Positions 24,052 to 34,831 of a stretch of 64,000 nucleotides of DNA are shown in pieces; position 1 is the first letter of the stretch; every line of letters begins with the position of its first letter. The DNA comes from Streptobacillus canis (GTDB taxonomy: Bacteria > Fusobacteriota > Fusobacteriia > Fusobacteriales > Leptotrichiaceae). The notes beneath the pieces are model-generated. The model was not told the DNA's origin. It was given only the letters and a program-made list of their open reading frames with translations, and searched no databases. The position numbers and the translations under genes were made by a program. The stretch is taken from NCBI RefSeq assembly GCF_009733925.1, contig NZ_WOEI01000002.1, positions 62,001 to 126,000 of the forward strand. Reading direction: 5' to 3'.

Positions 24052-26355
24052 ATGGAAAGTAAAATATTTGAATATGTTTCTAAAGAGCTAAATATAAGCT
24101 TAAAACAGACTGAAGAAACTATGAAACTATATGATGATGGGGCAACTATTCCCTTTATATCTAGATATAGAAAAGAAGTAACTGGAAATCTAGATGAAGA
24201 ACAAATTAGAGATCTAGTAGAAAAAATTACTTATTACAGAAATTTAGAAAAGAGAAAAGAGGAAGTAATAAGATTAATTGAAGAACAAGGTGCACTAACA
24301 CCAGAACTTGAAAAATCTATTAATGAGGCTATGGTTTTACAAAGAGTAGAAGACTTATATATGCCATATAAGAAAAAGAAAAAAACTAAAGCTGATATTG
24401 CAATAGAAAATGGTTTAGAGCCTTTAGCTATTTTTGCAAAAGAAGAAAAAGTAACTATGGATGCTTTAAGAGAAGAAGCAAACAAATATATTAATGAAAA
24501 TGTTGCAGATATTGATGCAGCGTTAGAAGGTGTGCATTTAATACATGCACAAAAATTATCAGAAGAAATTGCTAATAGAGAATTTTTAAGAAAATTAGTA
24601 GCTGAAAAATCATTAGTTGTTTCAAAATTAATTGAAAAAAATAAAGATTTAGATGAAAAACAAGTATATAAAGATTACTATAACTTCTCTGAAGCTTATT
24701 CAAAGATAGTAACACATAGAATATTAGCTATAAATCGTGGAGAAAATGAAAAAATCTTAAAAGTTACTTTAGAAATTGATGAAGCAACAAGAGAAAACTT
24801 AATTCATCACTTATACACAACAAATTATGAAAATAAGAATTTAAAAGAGTTCTTTGTAAATATAATTAATGATTCTGTAGATAGATTAATGTATCCATCT
24901 ATAGAAAATGAGTTAAGAAATATCTTAACTGAAAAAGCTGAGATAGAAGCAATAGAAAATTTTGCTACTAACTTAGAAGGTTTACTATTACAACCACCTT
25001 TAAACAAAAAAACTATACTAGGATTAGATCCTGGATATAGAACAGGGGCAAAACTTGCAATAATCGATAAAGATGGATTCTTTAAAGAAAGTGATGTAGT
25101 TTACTTAGTTAAAGAAATGCATAATGAAAAACAATTAGAAACTGCAAAAACTAAAATATTAAAATACTTGAAAAAATATGATGTAGATATAGTAGCTATA
25201 GGAAATGGTACTGCAAGCCGTGAAACAGAAAGTTTCGTTGCAGCTCTATTAAAAGAATATAAAGAGAAGAAAGTTTCATACATCATAGTAAATGAAGCAG
25301 GAGCTTCAGTATATTCAGCATCAAAAGTAGCTGCTGAAGAATTCCCAGAATTAGATGTTACTGTAAGAGGAACTATTTCTATTTCAAGAAGATTACAAGA
25401 TCCACTTGCTGAACTTGTTAAAATAGATCCTAAATCTATAGGTGTTGGAATGTATCAACATGATGTAAATCAAAAGAAATTAAATGAAGAATTAGAACAA
25501 ACTATAGAAAAAATAGTTAACAGAGTTGGAGTAAATATTAATACTGCAAGTGCTGAATTATTAGGATTTGTTTCAGGGATTAAGAAAAATATCGCTAAAA
25601 ATATAGTTGAATATAGAAAAGAAAATGGAGACTTTAAAAATAGAAAAGAAATCTTAAAAGTTAAAGGTTTAGGGGCTAAAGCATTTGAACAACTTGCAGG
25701 TTTCGTTGTAATACCTAATGGAGAAAATCCTTTAGATAATACAATAATTCACCCAGAGTCTTATCACATTGCAGAAGAAATCTTGTTAAGTTCAGATTCA
25801 AATGTAAGTGAATTAAAAACTGACTTAGAAGCAGTAAGAGAAAAATTAAAAGCAATAAACTTACAAAAAATTATTGAAAAAACAGGACTTGATAAAACAA
25901 CTAAAGATGTTTATGAAGCTTTAATTAAAGATAGACGTGATCCAAGAGATGATTTTGACAAACCACTTTTAAGAGAAGATGTATTATCTATTGAAGATTT
26001 AAAAGCAGGTATGGAACTTGAAGGTACTGTTAGAAATGTTACTAAATTTGGAGCATTTGTTGATATAGGATTAAAAAATGATGCTATGATACATATTTCA
26101 GAACTTTCAGATTCATTTATAGATGATCCAACTAAAGTATTATCTATAGGTCAAATTATTAAAGTAAGAGTACTTGATGTAGATATGCAAAGAGGAAGAG
26201 TTGCTTTAACAAGAAGAGATCCAAATTATGTTAAACCAAATAAAAATAGTAAAGATAACAAGAAAAAACAACAAAATAAAGTAAATAAAGAAGACATTCA
26301 AAGAAAGAAATTAGAACAACAATTGATAAATAAAGGATGGAAAATAAAAAAATAG
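24052..26355 (+). CDS. tex: Tex-family S1 RNA-binding transcription accessory protein
   Basis: A 767-residue Tex/YqgF-domain protein. Tex binds nucleic acid through its C-terminal S1 domain and influences transcription and, in pathogens, toxin expression. Domains in order: N-terminal helical Tex region with ATIPFISRYRKEVTGNLDE (about 30-50); YqgF/RNase H-like domain starting LGLDPGYRTGAKLA (about 323); tandem helix-hairpin-helix (NTASAELLGFVSGI, LKVKGLGAKAFEQLAGF); and an S1 domain (about 655-725, GTVRNVTKFGAFVDIG). A lysine-rich tail ends the protein. The length is normal for the family. GGAGG precedes the ATG, and ileS starts ten bases after the stop. Confidence 0.95.
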   Translation: MESKIFEYVSKELNISLKQTEETMKLYDDGATIPFISRYRKEVTGNLDEEQIRDLVEKITYYRNLEKRKEEVIRLIEEQGALTPELEKSINEAMVLQRVEDLYMPYKKKKKTKADIAIENGLEPLAIFAKEEKVTMDALREEANKYINENVADIDAALEGVHLIHAQKLSEEIANREFLRKLVAEKSLVVSKLIEKNKDLDEKQVYKDYYNFSEAYSKIVTHRILAINRGENEKILKVTLEIDEATRENLIHHLYTTNYENKNLKEFFVNIINDSVDRLMYPSIENELRNILTEKAEIEAIENFATNLEGLLLQPPLNKKTILGLDPGYRTGAKLAIIDKDGFFKESDVVYLVKEMHNEKQLETAKTKILKYLKKYDVDIVAIGNGTASRETESFVAALLKEYKEKKVSYIIVNEAGASVYSASKVAAEEFPELDVTVRGTISISRRLQDPLAELVKIDPKSIGVGMYQHDVNQKKLNEELEQTIEKIVNRVGVNINTASAELLGFVSGIKKNIAKNIVEYRKENGDFKNRKEILKVKGLGAKAFEQLAGFVVIPNGENPLDNTIIHPESYHIAEEILLSSDSNVSELKTDLEAVREKLKAINLQKIIEKTGLDKTTKDVYEALIKDRRDPRDDFDKPLLREDVLSIEDLKAGMELEGTVRNVTKFGAFVDIGLKNDAMIHISELSDSFIDDPTKVLSIGQIIKVRVLDVDMQRGRVALTRRDPNYVKPNKNSKDNKKKQQNKVNKEDIQRKKLEQQLINKGWKIKK

Positions 26356-26364
26356 GAGGAAAAT

Positions 26365-29151
26365 ATGTCAGAAGAAAATAAAGTAGATTATGCAGGAACG
26401 CTTAATTTACCTAAAACAAGCTTTAAAATGAAAGCGAATCTTGCACAAAAAGAACCTTTAACTATAAGAGATTGGGGAAAAAATAAGATATATGAAAAAT
26501 CATTAGACAATGAAAAACCAATATTTTTCTTACATGATGGACCACCATATGCTAATGGTGATTTACATATAGGGCACGCAATAAACAAAGTGCTTAAAGA
26601 TATAATTTTAAAATATAAGAGATTACAAGGATTTAATGCACCATATATACCAGGTTGGGATACACATGGATTACCTATAGAATGGAAAATGATACAAGAT
26701 TTAGGTGAAAAAGCTAAAGAAATGTCCCCTTTAGAATTAAGAAATGCTTGTAAAAAATATGCATTAAAATCTGTAGAAAATCAAAAGAAAGATTTCGTTA
26801 GAATGGGAATCTTAGGAGATTGGGATAATCCATACATAACTTTAAATAAAGATTTTGAAGCAGAACAATTAAGAGTGTTTAGAGATATATATGAAAATGG
26901 ATATGTATATAAAGGGTTAAAACCAGTTTATTGGTCACCAACTACAGAAACAGCTTTAGCTGAAGCTGAAATAGAATATAAAGATGTAGAATCAGATTCA
27001 ATATATGTTAAGATGAGCTTAACTCTTGAATCTAATGAAAAATTAGGTGTAGAAGATGCATCTATGGTAATATGGACAACAACTCCATGGACTATACCTG
27101 CAAACTTAGCTATATCTTTAAATGAAGAATTTACATATGGAGTTTACAAAACTGAAAAAGGTAATTTAATATTAAATAAAACTTTAGCTGAAAGAGCGTT
27201 CGGAGAAATGAACTTAAGCTTTGAATTAGTTAAAGAAATACCTGGTAAAGATTTTGAAAGATTAACATATACTCACCCACTATATGGAAGAGAATCTATG
27301 TTAATATTAGGAGATCACGTTACTGAAGATGCAGGTACAGGATGTGTACATACTGCACCAGGGCACGGGGCTGATGACTATAACGTAGCACAAAAATATG
27401 GAATAGGAATCTTATCACCAGTTGATAATAAAGGTCACATGACACATGAAGCACCAGGTTATGAAGGATTATTCTACAAAAAAGCTAATAGTGCAATAAT
27501 GGCAGATCTTGAAGAAAAAGGATATTTATTAGGACATAAAAAATTAGTTCACTCATATCCACATGACTGGAGAAGTAAAAAACCAGTAATATTTAGAGCA
27601 ACAGAACAATGGTTCATAAAAGTTGATGGAGAAGTTAGAGAAAATGCATTAGACAGATTAAAAGAAGTTGAATTTGTACCTTCATGGGGAAGAAATAGAA
27701 TTACTTCTATGATGGAAAATAGACCTGACTGGACTATATCTAGACAAAGAGTATGGGGAGTACCAATACCAATATTCTATAATGCAAAAACTAATGAAGT
27801 AATATATGAATCAGAAATAATGTCTAGAGTAATAGACTTAGTAGAAAAAGAAGGAACTGATATTTGGTGGAAATATTCTGCTGAAGAAATCATAGGAGAA
27901 GAATTACTTGTTAAACATAACTTAAAAGATGTTGAGTTAAGAAAAGAAAAATCTATACTTGATGTTTGGTTTGATTCAGGAGTTACTCATAGAGCGGTTT
28001 TAAGACCTAGAGGATATAACATAAGACCAGTAGACTTATACTTAGAAGGATCTGACCAACATAGAGGATGGTTCCAATCATCATTACTTACTTCAGTAGC
28101 CTCTACATTTGATGCACCATACAAAAAATTATTAACACATGGATTTGTTATGGATGGTCAAGGAAGAAAAATGTCTAAATCTTTAGGAAATACAATAACT
28201 CCAAAAGATATTATAGATGTACACGGAGCAGATATCTTAAGATTATGGGTTTCAAGTGTTGATTATAGAGAAGATGTTAGAATATCTGATAATATAATAC
28301 AACAAATGGCAGATTCATACAGAAAAATAAGAAATACTGCAAGATACTTATTAGGTAACATAAATGATTTTGATAGAAAAAACAGAGTAGCTTATGAAGA
28401 TATGTTTGAAATAGATAAATGGGCTATGCACAAATTAGAAGAATTAAAAGCTAAAGTTACTAAACATTATGATAATTATGAATTCTATTCATTATTCCAA
28501 GAAATCCTATATTTCTGTTCAGTAGAAATGTCTTCATTCTATCTTGATATAATCAAAGATAGATTATACTGTGAATATAAAGATTCAGTAGAAAGAAGAT
28601 CAGCTCAAACAGTACTTGTAGATATCTTAGATGTATTAGTAAGAGTAATATCTCCAGTATTATCATTTACTGCAGAAGAAATCTGGGAAAGACTTGAATA
28701 TGAAGGAAAAGAAGAAAGCGTACACTTAGCGACATGGGTTCAAGCGAAACCTGAACACTTAAATGAAGAACTTGCTAAAAAATGGCAAATCTTAGGAGAA
28801 CTTAGAAAAGAAGTTAATAAGAAAATAGAAAAAGAAAGACAAAATGGATCTATAGGATTATCACTAGATGCTAGAGTATTAATAAAAGTAACTAATGATA
28901 AATATGAATTCATTAAAGAATATTCTAACTGGGATATCTCAGATATATTCTTAGTATCACAAGTTGAATTTACAAATACAGAAGAATTAGAAAAAACTGA
29001 TTTAGAAGGATTTGAAGTTAAAGTTGTTAGAGCTTTAGGTAAAAAATGTGAAAGATGTTGGAAATATTCAGAAGAAGTTGGACAAGATCCAGAATTCCCA
29101 GATGTAACATTAAGAGATGCTAAAGTATTAAGAATGTTGAAAGGACAATAA
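26365..29151 (+). CDS. ileS: Isoleucyl-tRNA synthetase
   Basis: A 928-residue class I synthetase charging tRNA-Ile. HIGH is at 68-71 and KMSKS at 602-606. The editing domain (about 195-390) has [12 protein letters not shown] and [16 protein letters not shown], and the anticodon domain follows. The C terminus carries only half of the usual zinc finger: CERCW (Cys895, Cys898) is present, but the second CxxC, expected about 20 residues later, is replaced by [11 protein letters not shown]. The Zn-free ending may be tolerated or the protein may bind metal differently. It lies between tex and lspA, with lspA starting two bases after its stop. Confidence 0.95.
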   Translation: MSEENKVDYAGTLNLPKTSFKMKANLAQKEPLTIRDWGKNKIYEKSLDNEKPIFFLHDGPPYANGDLHIGHAINKVLKDIILKYKRLQGFNAPYIPGWDTHGLPIEWKMIQDLGEKAKEMSPLELRNACKKYALKSVENQKKDFVRMGILGDWDNPYITLNKDFEAEQLRVFRDIYENGYVYKGLKPVYWSPTTETALAEAEIEYKDVESDSIYVKMSLTLESNEKLGVEDASMVIWTTTPWTIPANLAISLNEEFTYGVYKTEKGNLILNKTLAERAFGEMNLSFELVKEIPGKDFERLTYTHPLYGRESMLILGDHVTEDAGTGCVHTAPGHGADDYNVAQKYGIGILSPVDNKGHMTHEAPGYEGLFYKKANSAIMADLEEKGYLLGHKKLVHSYPHDWRSKKPVIFRATEQWFIKVDGEVRENALDRLKEVEFVPSWGRNRITSMMENRPDWTISRQRVWGVPIPIFYNAKTNEVIYESEIMSRVIDLVEKEGTDIWWKYSAEEIIGEELLVKHNLKDVELRKEKSILDVWFDSGVTHRAVLRPRGYNIRPVDLYLEGSDQHRGWFQSSLLTSVASTFDAPYKKLLTHGFVMDGQGRKMSKSLGNTITPKDIIDVHGADILRLWVSSVDYREDVRISDNIIQQMADSYRKIRNTARYLLGNINDFDRKNRVAYEDMFEIDKWAMHKLEELKAKVTKHYDNYEFYSLFQEILYFCSVEMSSFYLDIIKDRLYCEYKDSVERRSAQTVLVDILDVLVRVISPVLSFTAEEIWERLEYEGKEESVHLATWVQAKPEHLNEELAKKWQILGELRKEVNKKIEKERQNGSIGLSLDARVLIKVTNDKYEFIKEYSNWDISDIFLVSQVEFTNTEELEKTDLEGFEVKVVRALGKKCERCWKYSEEVGQDPEFPDVTLRDAKVLRMLKGQ

Positions 29152-29152
29152 T

Positions 29153-29614
29153 ATGCAATATATTTTGCTGACTTTACTGTATGTAGCTTTAGTATTTGGA
29201 GATCAACTTACTAAACAAGTTATGTATGTAGTGTCAAATGGACAAATTGGTTATTCTATACCAGTATTAGGAGATTTCTTTAAATTTACATATATAGAAA
29301 ACCATGGTGGAGTATTTGGGCTTTTCCAAGGACATATTATAGTCTTTACTATAATCAGTTCTATATTAATTACATACATCCTATATACTGAATGGAAAAA
29401 CTTTTTAAAAGCAGATTTAATAAAAAAAATTGCAATAATATTTATTGCAGCAGGAGCAACAGGAAATATGTTTGACAGATTCTTTAGAGGTTTTGTTATA
29501 GATATGATAGACTTCAGAGGAATCTGGCAATTCATATTTAACGTTGCCGATGTATATATACACATAGGAATATATATACTTGTATTAATATATATATTTA
29601 GAAAAGAAAAATAA
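29153..29614 (+). CDS. lspA: Lipoprotein signal peptidase (signal peptidase II)
   Basis: A 153-residue inner-membrane aspartic protease with four predicted helices, which cleaves the signal peptide of prolipoproteins after lipidation of the lipobox Cys. The catalytic pair is in [10 protein letters not shown] (Asp108) and FNVADVYI (Asp133). The segment [11 protein letters not shown] replaces the usual N-x-G-A-A-F. The many lipobox-bearing proteins in this window (1658, 3879, 34832, 45981) are its expected substrates. It starts two bases after the ileS stop, so it is co-translated with it. Confidence 0.92.
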   Translation: MQYILLTLLYVALVFGDQLTKQVMYVVSNGQIGYSIPVLGDFFKFTYIENHGGVFGLFQGHIIVFTIISSILITYILYTEWKNFLKADLIKKIAIIFIAAGATGNMFDRFFRGFVIDMIDFRGIWQFIFNVADVYIHIGIYILVLIYIFRKEK

Positions 29615-29637
29615 GTATAAAGAAAGGGGAAAATACG

Positions 29638-30519
29638 ATGTATTTTCAGGATATAATACTAACACTACAAAAATATTGGAGTGAACAAGGTTGTATAATA
29701 AGTAACCCATATGACGTAGAAACTGGAGCTGGAACATTTAATCCAGACACTTTCTTAATGTCACTTGGACCAGAACCATGGAATGTTGCTTATGTTGAAC
29801 CATCAAGAAGACCTAAAGATGGAAGATATGGACAAAATCCAAATAGAGTGTATCAACATCATCAGTTTCAAGTAATAATGAAACCATCACCAGATAATAT
29901 ACAGGAACTTTACTTAAAGAGTTTAGAAGCTTTAGGTATAGATGTTAAAAATCATGATATAAGATTTGTTGAGGATAACTGGGAATCTCCAACTCTAGGA
30001 GCTTGGGGACTTGGTTGGGAAGTATGGTTAGATGGTATGGAAATTACACAATTTACTTACTTCCAACAAGTAGGAGGAATAGAAGTAGATATTACTCCAT
30101 CTGAAATTACTTATGGACTTGAAAGAATAGCCCTATACTTACAAAATAAAGAAAATGTTTATGATTTAGAGTGGACTAAAGGTGTTAAATATGGTGAAAG
30201 AAGATTCCAATACGAATATGAAATGAGTAAATATAGTTTTGAAGTAAGTGATTCAGCTATGAACTTTACTCTATTTGATATGTATGAAAAAGAAGCTAAT
30301 AACTGTATTAACCATAAATTAGTACTACCTGCATATGACTATGTATTAAAATGTTCACATACATTTAATAATCTTGATGCAAGAGGAGCTATTTCTACTA
30401 CAGAAAGAATGTCATACATTTTAAGAGTTAGAGATTTAGCTAAAAAATGTGCTGAAATATTTGTTAAAACTCGTGAAGAGTTAGGACATCCACTTTTAAA
30501 AAAAGGGGGAGATAAATAA
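29638..30519 (+). CDS. glyQ: Glycyl-tRNA synthetase alpha subunit
   Basis: A 293-residue catalytic subunit of the bacterial-type tetrameric (alpha2beta2) GlyRS. It begins with [13 protein letters not shown] and shows the family segments [33 protein letters not shown] and [25 protein letters not shown], which contain the glycine and ATP pocket. The length is normal. GGGG lies upstream of the ATG. It overlaps glyS by one base (TAATG), so the two subunits are coupled. Confidence 0.96.
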   Translation: MYFQDIILTLQKYWSEQGCIISNPYDVETGAGTFNPDTFLMSLGPEPWNVAYVEPSRRPKDGRYGQNPNRVYQHHQFQVIMKPSPDNIQELYLKSLEALGIDVKNHDIRFVEDNWESPTLGAWGLGWEVWLDGMEITQFTYFQQVGGIEVDITPSEITYGLERIALYLQNKENVYDLEWTKGVKYGERRFQYEYEMSKYSFEVSDSAMNFTLFDMYEKEANNCINHKLVLPAYDYVLKCSHTFNNLDARGAISTTERMSYILRVRDLAKKCAEIFVKTREELGHPLLKKGGDK

Positions 30520-32525
30520 TGAGATTTCTATTTGAAATAGGAGTTGAAGAACTACCTTCAAGATATGTTGATAAAGCTAGTGATGATTTACTAGAAATAT
30601 TCAAAAAAGAATTAACTGAAGCAAGAATAGAATTTTCTGGAGAAAAGAAATTTAATTCTCCAAGAAGAATGGCAATATATTTTGAAAATATTGCTGATAT
30701 GCAAAAAGACTTTTATGAAAAGAAAACTGGTCCATCTACAACAGTAGCATATAAAGATGGAGTATTAACTAAAGCTGCACTTGGATTTTTAAATTCTCAA
30801 AATTTAACTGAAGAAGATTTAAAAATAGAAAAAACAGATAAAGGTGAATACATTTATGTTGAGAAAAACCTAAAAGGTGTAGAAACTATAAAAGTATTAC
30901 CAGAATTAATGGAAAATGCTATTAAATCACTTGATTTTGATAAAACTATGAAATGGAGTGATAGAACATTTAGATTTGCAAGACCTATTAAATGGATAGT
31001 TGCAACTTTAGATGATAAAGTAGTAGATTTCTCTTTTGAAGGAATACATGCAGGTAATGTTTCAAGAGGAATGAGACTATTTGGAAGTCAAGAAGTATTA
31101 ATTTCTGATAGTAGAAATTATGAAAAAGCATTATTAAAAGAATTTGTAGTAGTAGATCCAGTTAAAAGACGTGAAATGATACTTGAAAGTGTTAAAAATA
31201 ACTGTGAAAATGATGGAGATAAAGTAATAATTAATAAATATCTTTTAGATGAAGTAGTAAACCTTGTTGAATATCCTTATGCAATTAAAGGTGAATTTAA
31301 TAAAGATTATTTAGAATTACCTGAAGACATCATTACTATAACTATGGAAACACACCAAAGATATTTCCCAGTTAAGAGTTCAGATGGTAAATTAACTAAC
31401 AAATTTGTACTTGTTAGAAATGCTCCTGAATATTCAGAACTAGTTAAAAAAGGAAATGAAAAAGTTATAGAACCAAGACTTGCAGATGCTAAATTCTTCT
31501 TTGATGAAGATTTAAAAGTTAAACTTGCAGATAACGTAGAAAAACTTAAAAACGTAACGTTCCAAAAAGATATGGGAACTATATTTGAAAAAATGGAAAG
31601 AAGTCAAAAGATTGCTAAATATTTAATTGAAAAATTAAATTTAGGAAATGCTGAAGATATCTTAAGAACTATATTCTTATCTAAAGCAGATCTTGTAAGT
31701 AATGTAATTAATGAAAAAGAATTTACTAAACTACAAGGATTTATGGGTTCAGTTTATGCTGAAAAAGAAGGAGAAAAAGCAGAAGTTGCTAAGGGTATTT
31801 TTGAACACTACTTACCTAGATTCCAAGGAGATATCTTGCCTGAAACTATAGAAGGAACTATAGCTTCTATAGCAGATAAATTAGATACTTTAGTTGGAGC
31901 TTTCTCTGTAAACTTAATACCTACAAGTTCTAAAGATCCATATGCTTTAAGACGTGCTACTAATGGATTACTATTAACAGCATTCAATAAAGGATTAAAT
32001 ATTGATTATGTAGAATTAGTAAACAAAGCTCTAGAAATATTTGGAAGTGACAAGAAAATATTAAATGAAAATGCTAAAGAAAATATTTTAGAATTTGTTA
32101 AACAAAGACTAGAAGGTATATTAGCAACAGACTTTAGTAAGAACTTAATTTCTTATCAAATTAATAATGTTACATCAATTATGGATTTAAAAGAAAGATT
32201 AACTACACTTGCAGGACTTGAAAAAGGTGAAAACTTTGAAATATTAATTAACCTAATTAAGAGATTAAAAAATATTTCTAAAGAAGTAAGTTCATCAGTA
32301 GATACTTCTTTATTTGAAAATGAAGAAGAAAAATCCCTATATTTATTATCTCAAAATTTAAGTGGAGAGTTTAAAGATATAGATATGCTACTTGATAAAA
32401 AAGATGTAATTAATAACTTCTTTGAAAAAGTAATAATTAATGTTAAAGAAGAGGCTGTAAAAAATAATAGAATAGCCTTAATAAATGAAGTTTTAAGTAA
32501 AGTAAATAAACTAATACAAGTATAA
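30519..32525 (+). CDS. glyS: Glycyl-tRNA synthetase beta subunit
   Basis: A 668-residue tRNA-binding subunit of the tetrameric GlyRS. The N-terminal LFEIGVEELPSRYV is the family hallmark; KWSDRTFRFARPIKWIVA, THQRYFPV and EPRLADAKFFFDED follow. The middle contains the HD-like RADLVSN-type segment and a C-terminal anticodon-binding domain. It is somewhat shorter than the approximately 690 residues of E. coli GlyS but shows no obvious loss. It starts within the glyQ stop codon. Confidence 0.95.
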   Translation: MRFLFEIGVEELPSRYVDKASDDLLEIFKKELTEARIEFSGEKKFNSPRRMAIYFENIADMQKDFYEKKTGPSTTVAYKDGVLTKAALGFLNSQNLTEEDLKIEKTDKGEYIYVEKNLKGVETIKVLPELMENAIKSLDFDKTMKWSDRTFRFARPIKWIVATLDDKVVDFSFEGIHAGNVSRGMRLFGSQEVLISDSRNYEKALLKEFVVVDPVKRREMILESVKNNCENDGDKVIINKYLLDEVVNLVEYPYAIKGEFNKDYLELPEDIITITMETHQRYFPVKSSDGKLTNKFVLVRNAPEYSELVKKGNEKVIEPRLADAKFFFDEDLKVKLADNVEKLKNVTFQKDMGTIFEKMERSQKIAKYLIEKLNLGNAEDILRTIFLSKADLVSNVINEKEFTKLQGFMGSVYAEKEGEKAEVAKGIFEHYLPRFQGDILPETIEGTIASIADKLDTLVGAFSVNLIPTSSKDPYALRRATNGLLLTAFNKGLNIDYVELVNKALEIFGSDKKILNENAKENILEFVKQRLEGILATDFSKNLISYQINNVTSIMDLKERLTTLAGLEKGENFEILINLIKRLKNISKEVSSSVDTSLFENEEEKSLYLLSQNLSGEFKDIDMLLDKKDVINNFFEKVIINVKEEAVKNNRIALINEVLSKVNKLIQV

Positions 32526-32541
32526 AGTTTAAGGAGGAGAA

Positions 32542-33099
32542 ATGAAAAAATTGCTTATGCTTATAGCTTTAATTGGAGTAGTTTCTTCTCCAATTGAACT
32601 TAAAAAAGAAATAAATATATTTGAAGATGAAGAAATAGTAAAAAAATACATTAATCATTTAGAAGATATTGATGTTGAAGATTATTCTCCATATATTAAT
32701 ACTTCTGAATTGATTTCTGAAGGAAATGAACCCAATAACAATGTTATAGACTCTGCAAGTAACGAAGAGTTTGATATAGAAAATCCGTTTAAAGTTACTA
32801 AGAATTTTGATTTTGATGTAAAGAATTTAAAGGACATTATTAAGAAAGATTTATCTAATGAATTATCAGTTAAAATAGATAAGAATATTTTAGATTTAAC
32901 TATGGATAGTACTTCTATGGGAGCCCTATTCTTTGATGGTAATAATGACTTAAATAAGCTTAATAATTTCAAAAAAGATTTAGTTGATTTTGCTAATGAT
33001 AAGATCAATATGTATGGTGAATTAGTAAAAGGTGAATTTGTAAATAATGACAAAAATGCAGAAGTATATAATAATGTTATTGAGTTTGAATTAGAGTAG
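32542..33099 (+). CDS. Small secreted acidic protein, unknown
   Basis: A 185-residue protein starting with a short hydrophobic stretch (MKKLLMLIALIGVVSS) that looks like a signal peptide without a lipobox Cys. The mature part is acidic and Asn/Asp-rich, with predicted helices near 110-160, and no cysteine or known motif. I do not recognise it. It sits between glyS and ruvB, 16 bases after the former and ten bases before the latter, in an otherwise housekeeping operon. A good RBS (AAGGAGG) supports it as a real gene. Confidence 0.6.
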   Translation: MKKLLMLIALIGVVSSPIELKKEINIFEDEEIVKKYINHLEDIDVEDYSPYINTSELISEGNEPNNNVIDSASNEEFDIENPFKVTKNFDFDVKNLKDIIKKDLSNELSVKIDKNILDLTMDSTSMGALFFDGNNDLNKLNNFKKDLVDFANDKINMYGELVKGEFVNNDKNAEVYNNVIEFELE

Positions 33100-33109
33100 G
33101 GAGGTTATT

Positions 33110-34114
33110 GTGGAAAATAGATTTGTTGATTTAAACGAAATGTTAGAAGATTATGAAATAAGTAATGAGATAAATTCTTTAAGACCACAGCTATTTAAAG
33201 ACTATATAGGTCAAGAAGATTTGAAAGAGACTCTAAGTATCTCAATAAAAGCAGCTAAAATTAGACAGGAGGCATTAGATCACATTCTTTTATTTGGGCC
33301 TCCAGGTTTAGGTAAAACTACTATGGCTACTGTAATTGCTAATGAAATGGGGACTAATATTAAAATTACATCTGGACCAGTTTTAGAAAAAGCTGGAGAT
33401 TTAGTATCTATACTTACTACACTAGAAGATGGAGATGTCCTATTCATAGACGAAATACATAGATTAAGTACTAATATAGAAGAAATACTTTATTCAGCTA
33501 TGGAAGATTTTAAAGTAGATATAATGCTTGGGAAAGGGCATGGTGCTACTAGTTATAGGGTAGAACTTAAAAGATTTACTTTAATAGGAGCTACTACTAT
33601 GGCAGGAAAGCTTTCAAAACCATTTAAAGATAGATTTGGAATACAACATAGAATGAATTTCTACACTACAGAAGAATTAATGAAAATAATTTCAAGATCT
33701 GCAAGTATTTTAGGAGTTGAATGTGTAGAAAATTCTTTAAGAGATATAGCTTTAAGAAGTAGAGGAACACCAAGACTAGCAAATAGAGTATTAAAAAGAT
33801 CTAGAGATTATGCTACTGTAAATGGTAATGGTATTATAAACGATGAAATAATGAGAGAAGTAATTAGAATACTTAAAGTAGATGAAAGAGGTCTTGATGA
33901 GATGGATAGAAGTCTACTTAGAGCAATAATAGTAAACTATGGTGGAGGACCAGTAGGAGTAGAAACTCTAGCAACTCATTTAGGCGAAGATAGAAAGACC
34001 ATAGAAGAAGTATATGAACCATATTTAATACAGCTTGGATTACTAAAAGTAAGTCTTAGAGGTAGGGAAGTAACAGATTTAGCCTATAGCCATATGGGAC
34101 TTGAAAAGAGGTAG
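33110..34114 (+). CDS. ruvB: Holliday junction branch migration helicase RuvB
   Basis: A 334-residue AAA+ motor that drives branch migration together with RuvA. The sequence shows SLRPQLFKDYIGQ, Walker A GPPGLGKTT, Walker B DEIHR, sensor I TLIGATT, the arginine-finger region DRFGIQHR and the C-terminal winged helix ending in GREVTDLAYSHM. It starts with GTG at 33110 after GGGAGG. ruvA and ruvC are not in this window. The stop is one base before the RsmE start codon. Confidence 0.96.
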   Translation: MENRFVDLNEMLEDYEISNEINSLRPQLFKDYIGQEDLKETLSISIKAAKIRQEALDHILLFGPPGLGKTTMATVIANEMGTNIKITSGPVLEKAGDLVSILTTLEDGDVLFIDEIHRLSTNIEEILYSAMEDFKVDIMLGKGHGATSYRVELKRFTLIGATTMAGKLSKPFKDRFGIQHRMNFYTTEELMKIISRSASILGVECVENSLRDIALRSRGTPRLANRVLKRSRDYATVNGNGIINDEIMREVIRILKVDERGLDEMDRSLLRAIIVNYGGGPVGVETLATHLGEDRKTIEEVYEPYLIQLGLLKVSLRGREVTDLAYSHMGLEKR

Positions 34115-34115
34115 T

Positions 34116-34817
34116 ATGTTAACAGTAATAGCAGATAAAGTTATGGGAGATATTGTAGAGATATCTGAAGTAACTGAAATAAATCATATTAAAAATGTAT
34201 TTAGATTAAAAGAAAATGATGAAGTAAGAGTTATAGATTTTGAATATGAGTATAAAGGAATAATAAAGGAAATTAATAAAAAAAATATATTAATTAGTAT
34301 ATCTTATAAAAAAGAAGATATTTATTCTTTACCTTTTAACTTAGATTTAGCTATAGGATTACTTAAGAATGAAAAAATGAAGCTATTAATACAAAAATTA
34401 ACAGAATTAGGTATTAGAAACATTATTCCATTAAAGACAGAAAGAGTAGTTGTTAAAATCAATGAAAAGAAGGAAAAATGGGATTTAGTAGTTAGAGAAA
34501 GCATGAAACAATGTAGAGCTATAAAAAAAACTAACGTAGAAATACTTAATGAAATTGAAAGAATAAAATATGAAAACTATGATAAAATTATATATGGATA
34601 TGAAAGTAGTGAATCTTCACTTAATTTAAAAGATGTAATTAAGAAGGAAGATGAAAACATACTATTAATAATAGGACCTGAAGGTGGGTTTGCACTTGAA
34701 GAAGTGGAATTTTTAAAATCTCGTGGTGCTATTGAAATTAGTTTAGGTAAAAGAATACTTAGAGCAGAGACTGCAGCTATAGTCCTTGCAGGAAGTATAA
34801 TAAATATAAAAGAGTAA
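34116..34817 (+). CDS. rsmE: 16S rRNA (uracil-1498-N3)-methyltransferase RsmE
   Basis: A 233-residue SPOUT methyltransferase that methylates U1498 of 16S rRNA. It has an N-terminal PUA-like domain (about 1-65) and a C-terminal knotted SPOUT domain with LLKNEKMKLLIQKLTELGI, the glycine-rich LLIIGPEGGF loop that binds SAM and LGKRILRAETAAIV. I use ATG 34116 with AGAGG seven bases upstream; an in-frame TTG at 34101 lies inside ruvB. It is tightly linked to ruvB. Confidence 0.9.
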   Translation: MLTVIADKVMGDIVEISEVTEINHIKNVFRLKENDEVRVIDFEYEYKGIIKEINKKNILISISYKKEDIYSLPFNLDLAIGLLKNEKMKLLIQKLTELGIRNIIPLKTERVVVKINEKKEKWDLVVRESMKQCRAIKKTNVEILNEIERIKYENYDKIIYGYESSESSLNLKDVIKKEDENILLIIGPEGGFALEEVEFLKSRGAIEISLGKRILRAETAAIVLAGSIINIKE

Positions 34818-34831
34818 AAAGGAAGGTAAAT

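Noticed and set aside
26365-29151. T-box or other riboswitch upstream of ileS or glyQ
   Set aside because: Both genes start within a few bases of the preceding gene, leaving no leader for such an element.
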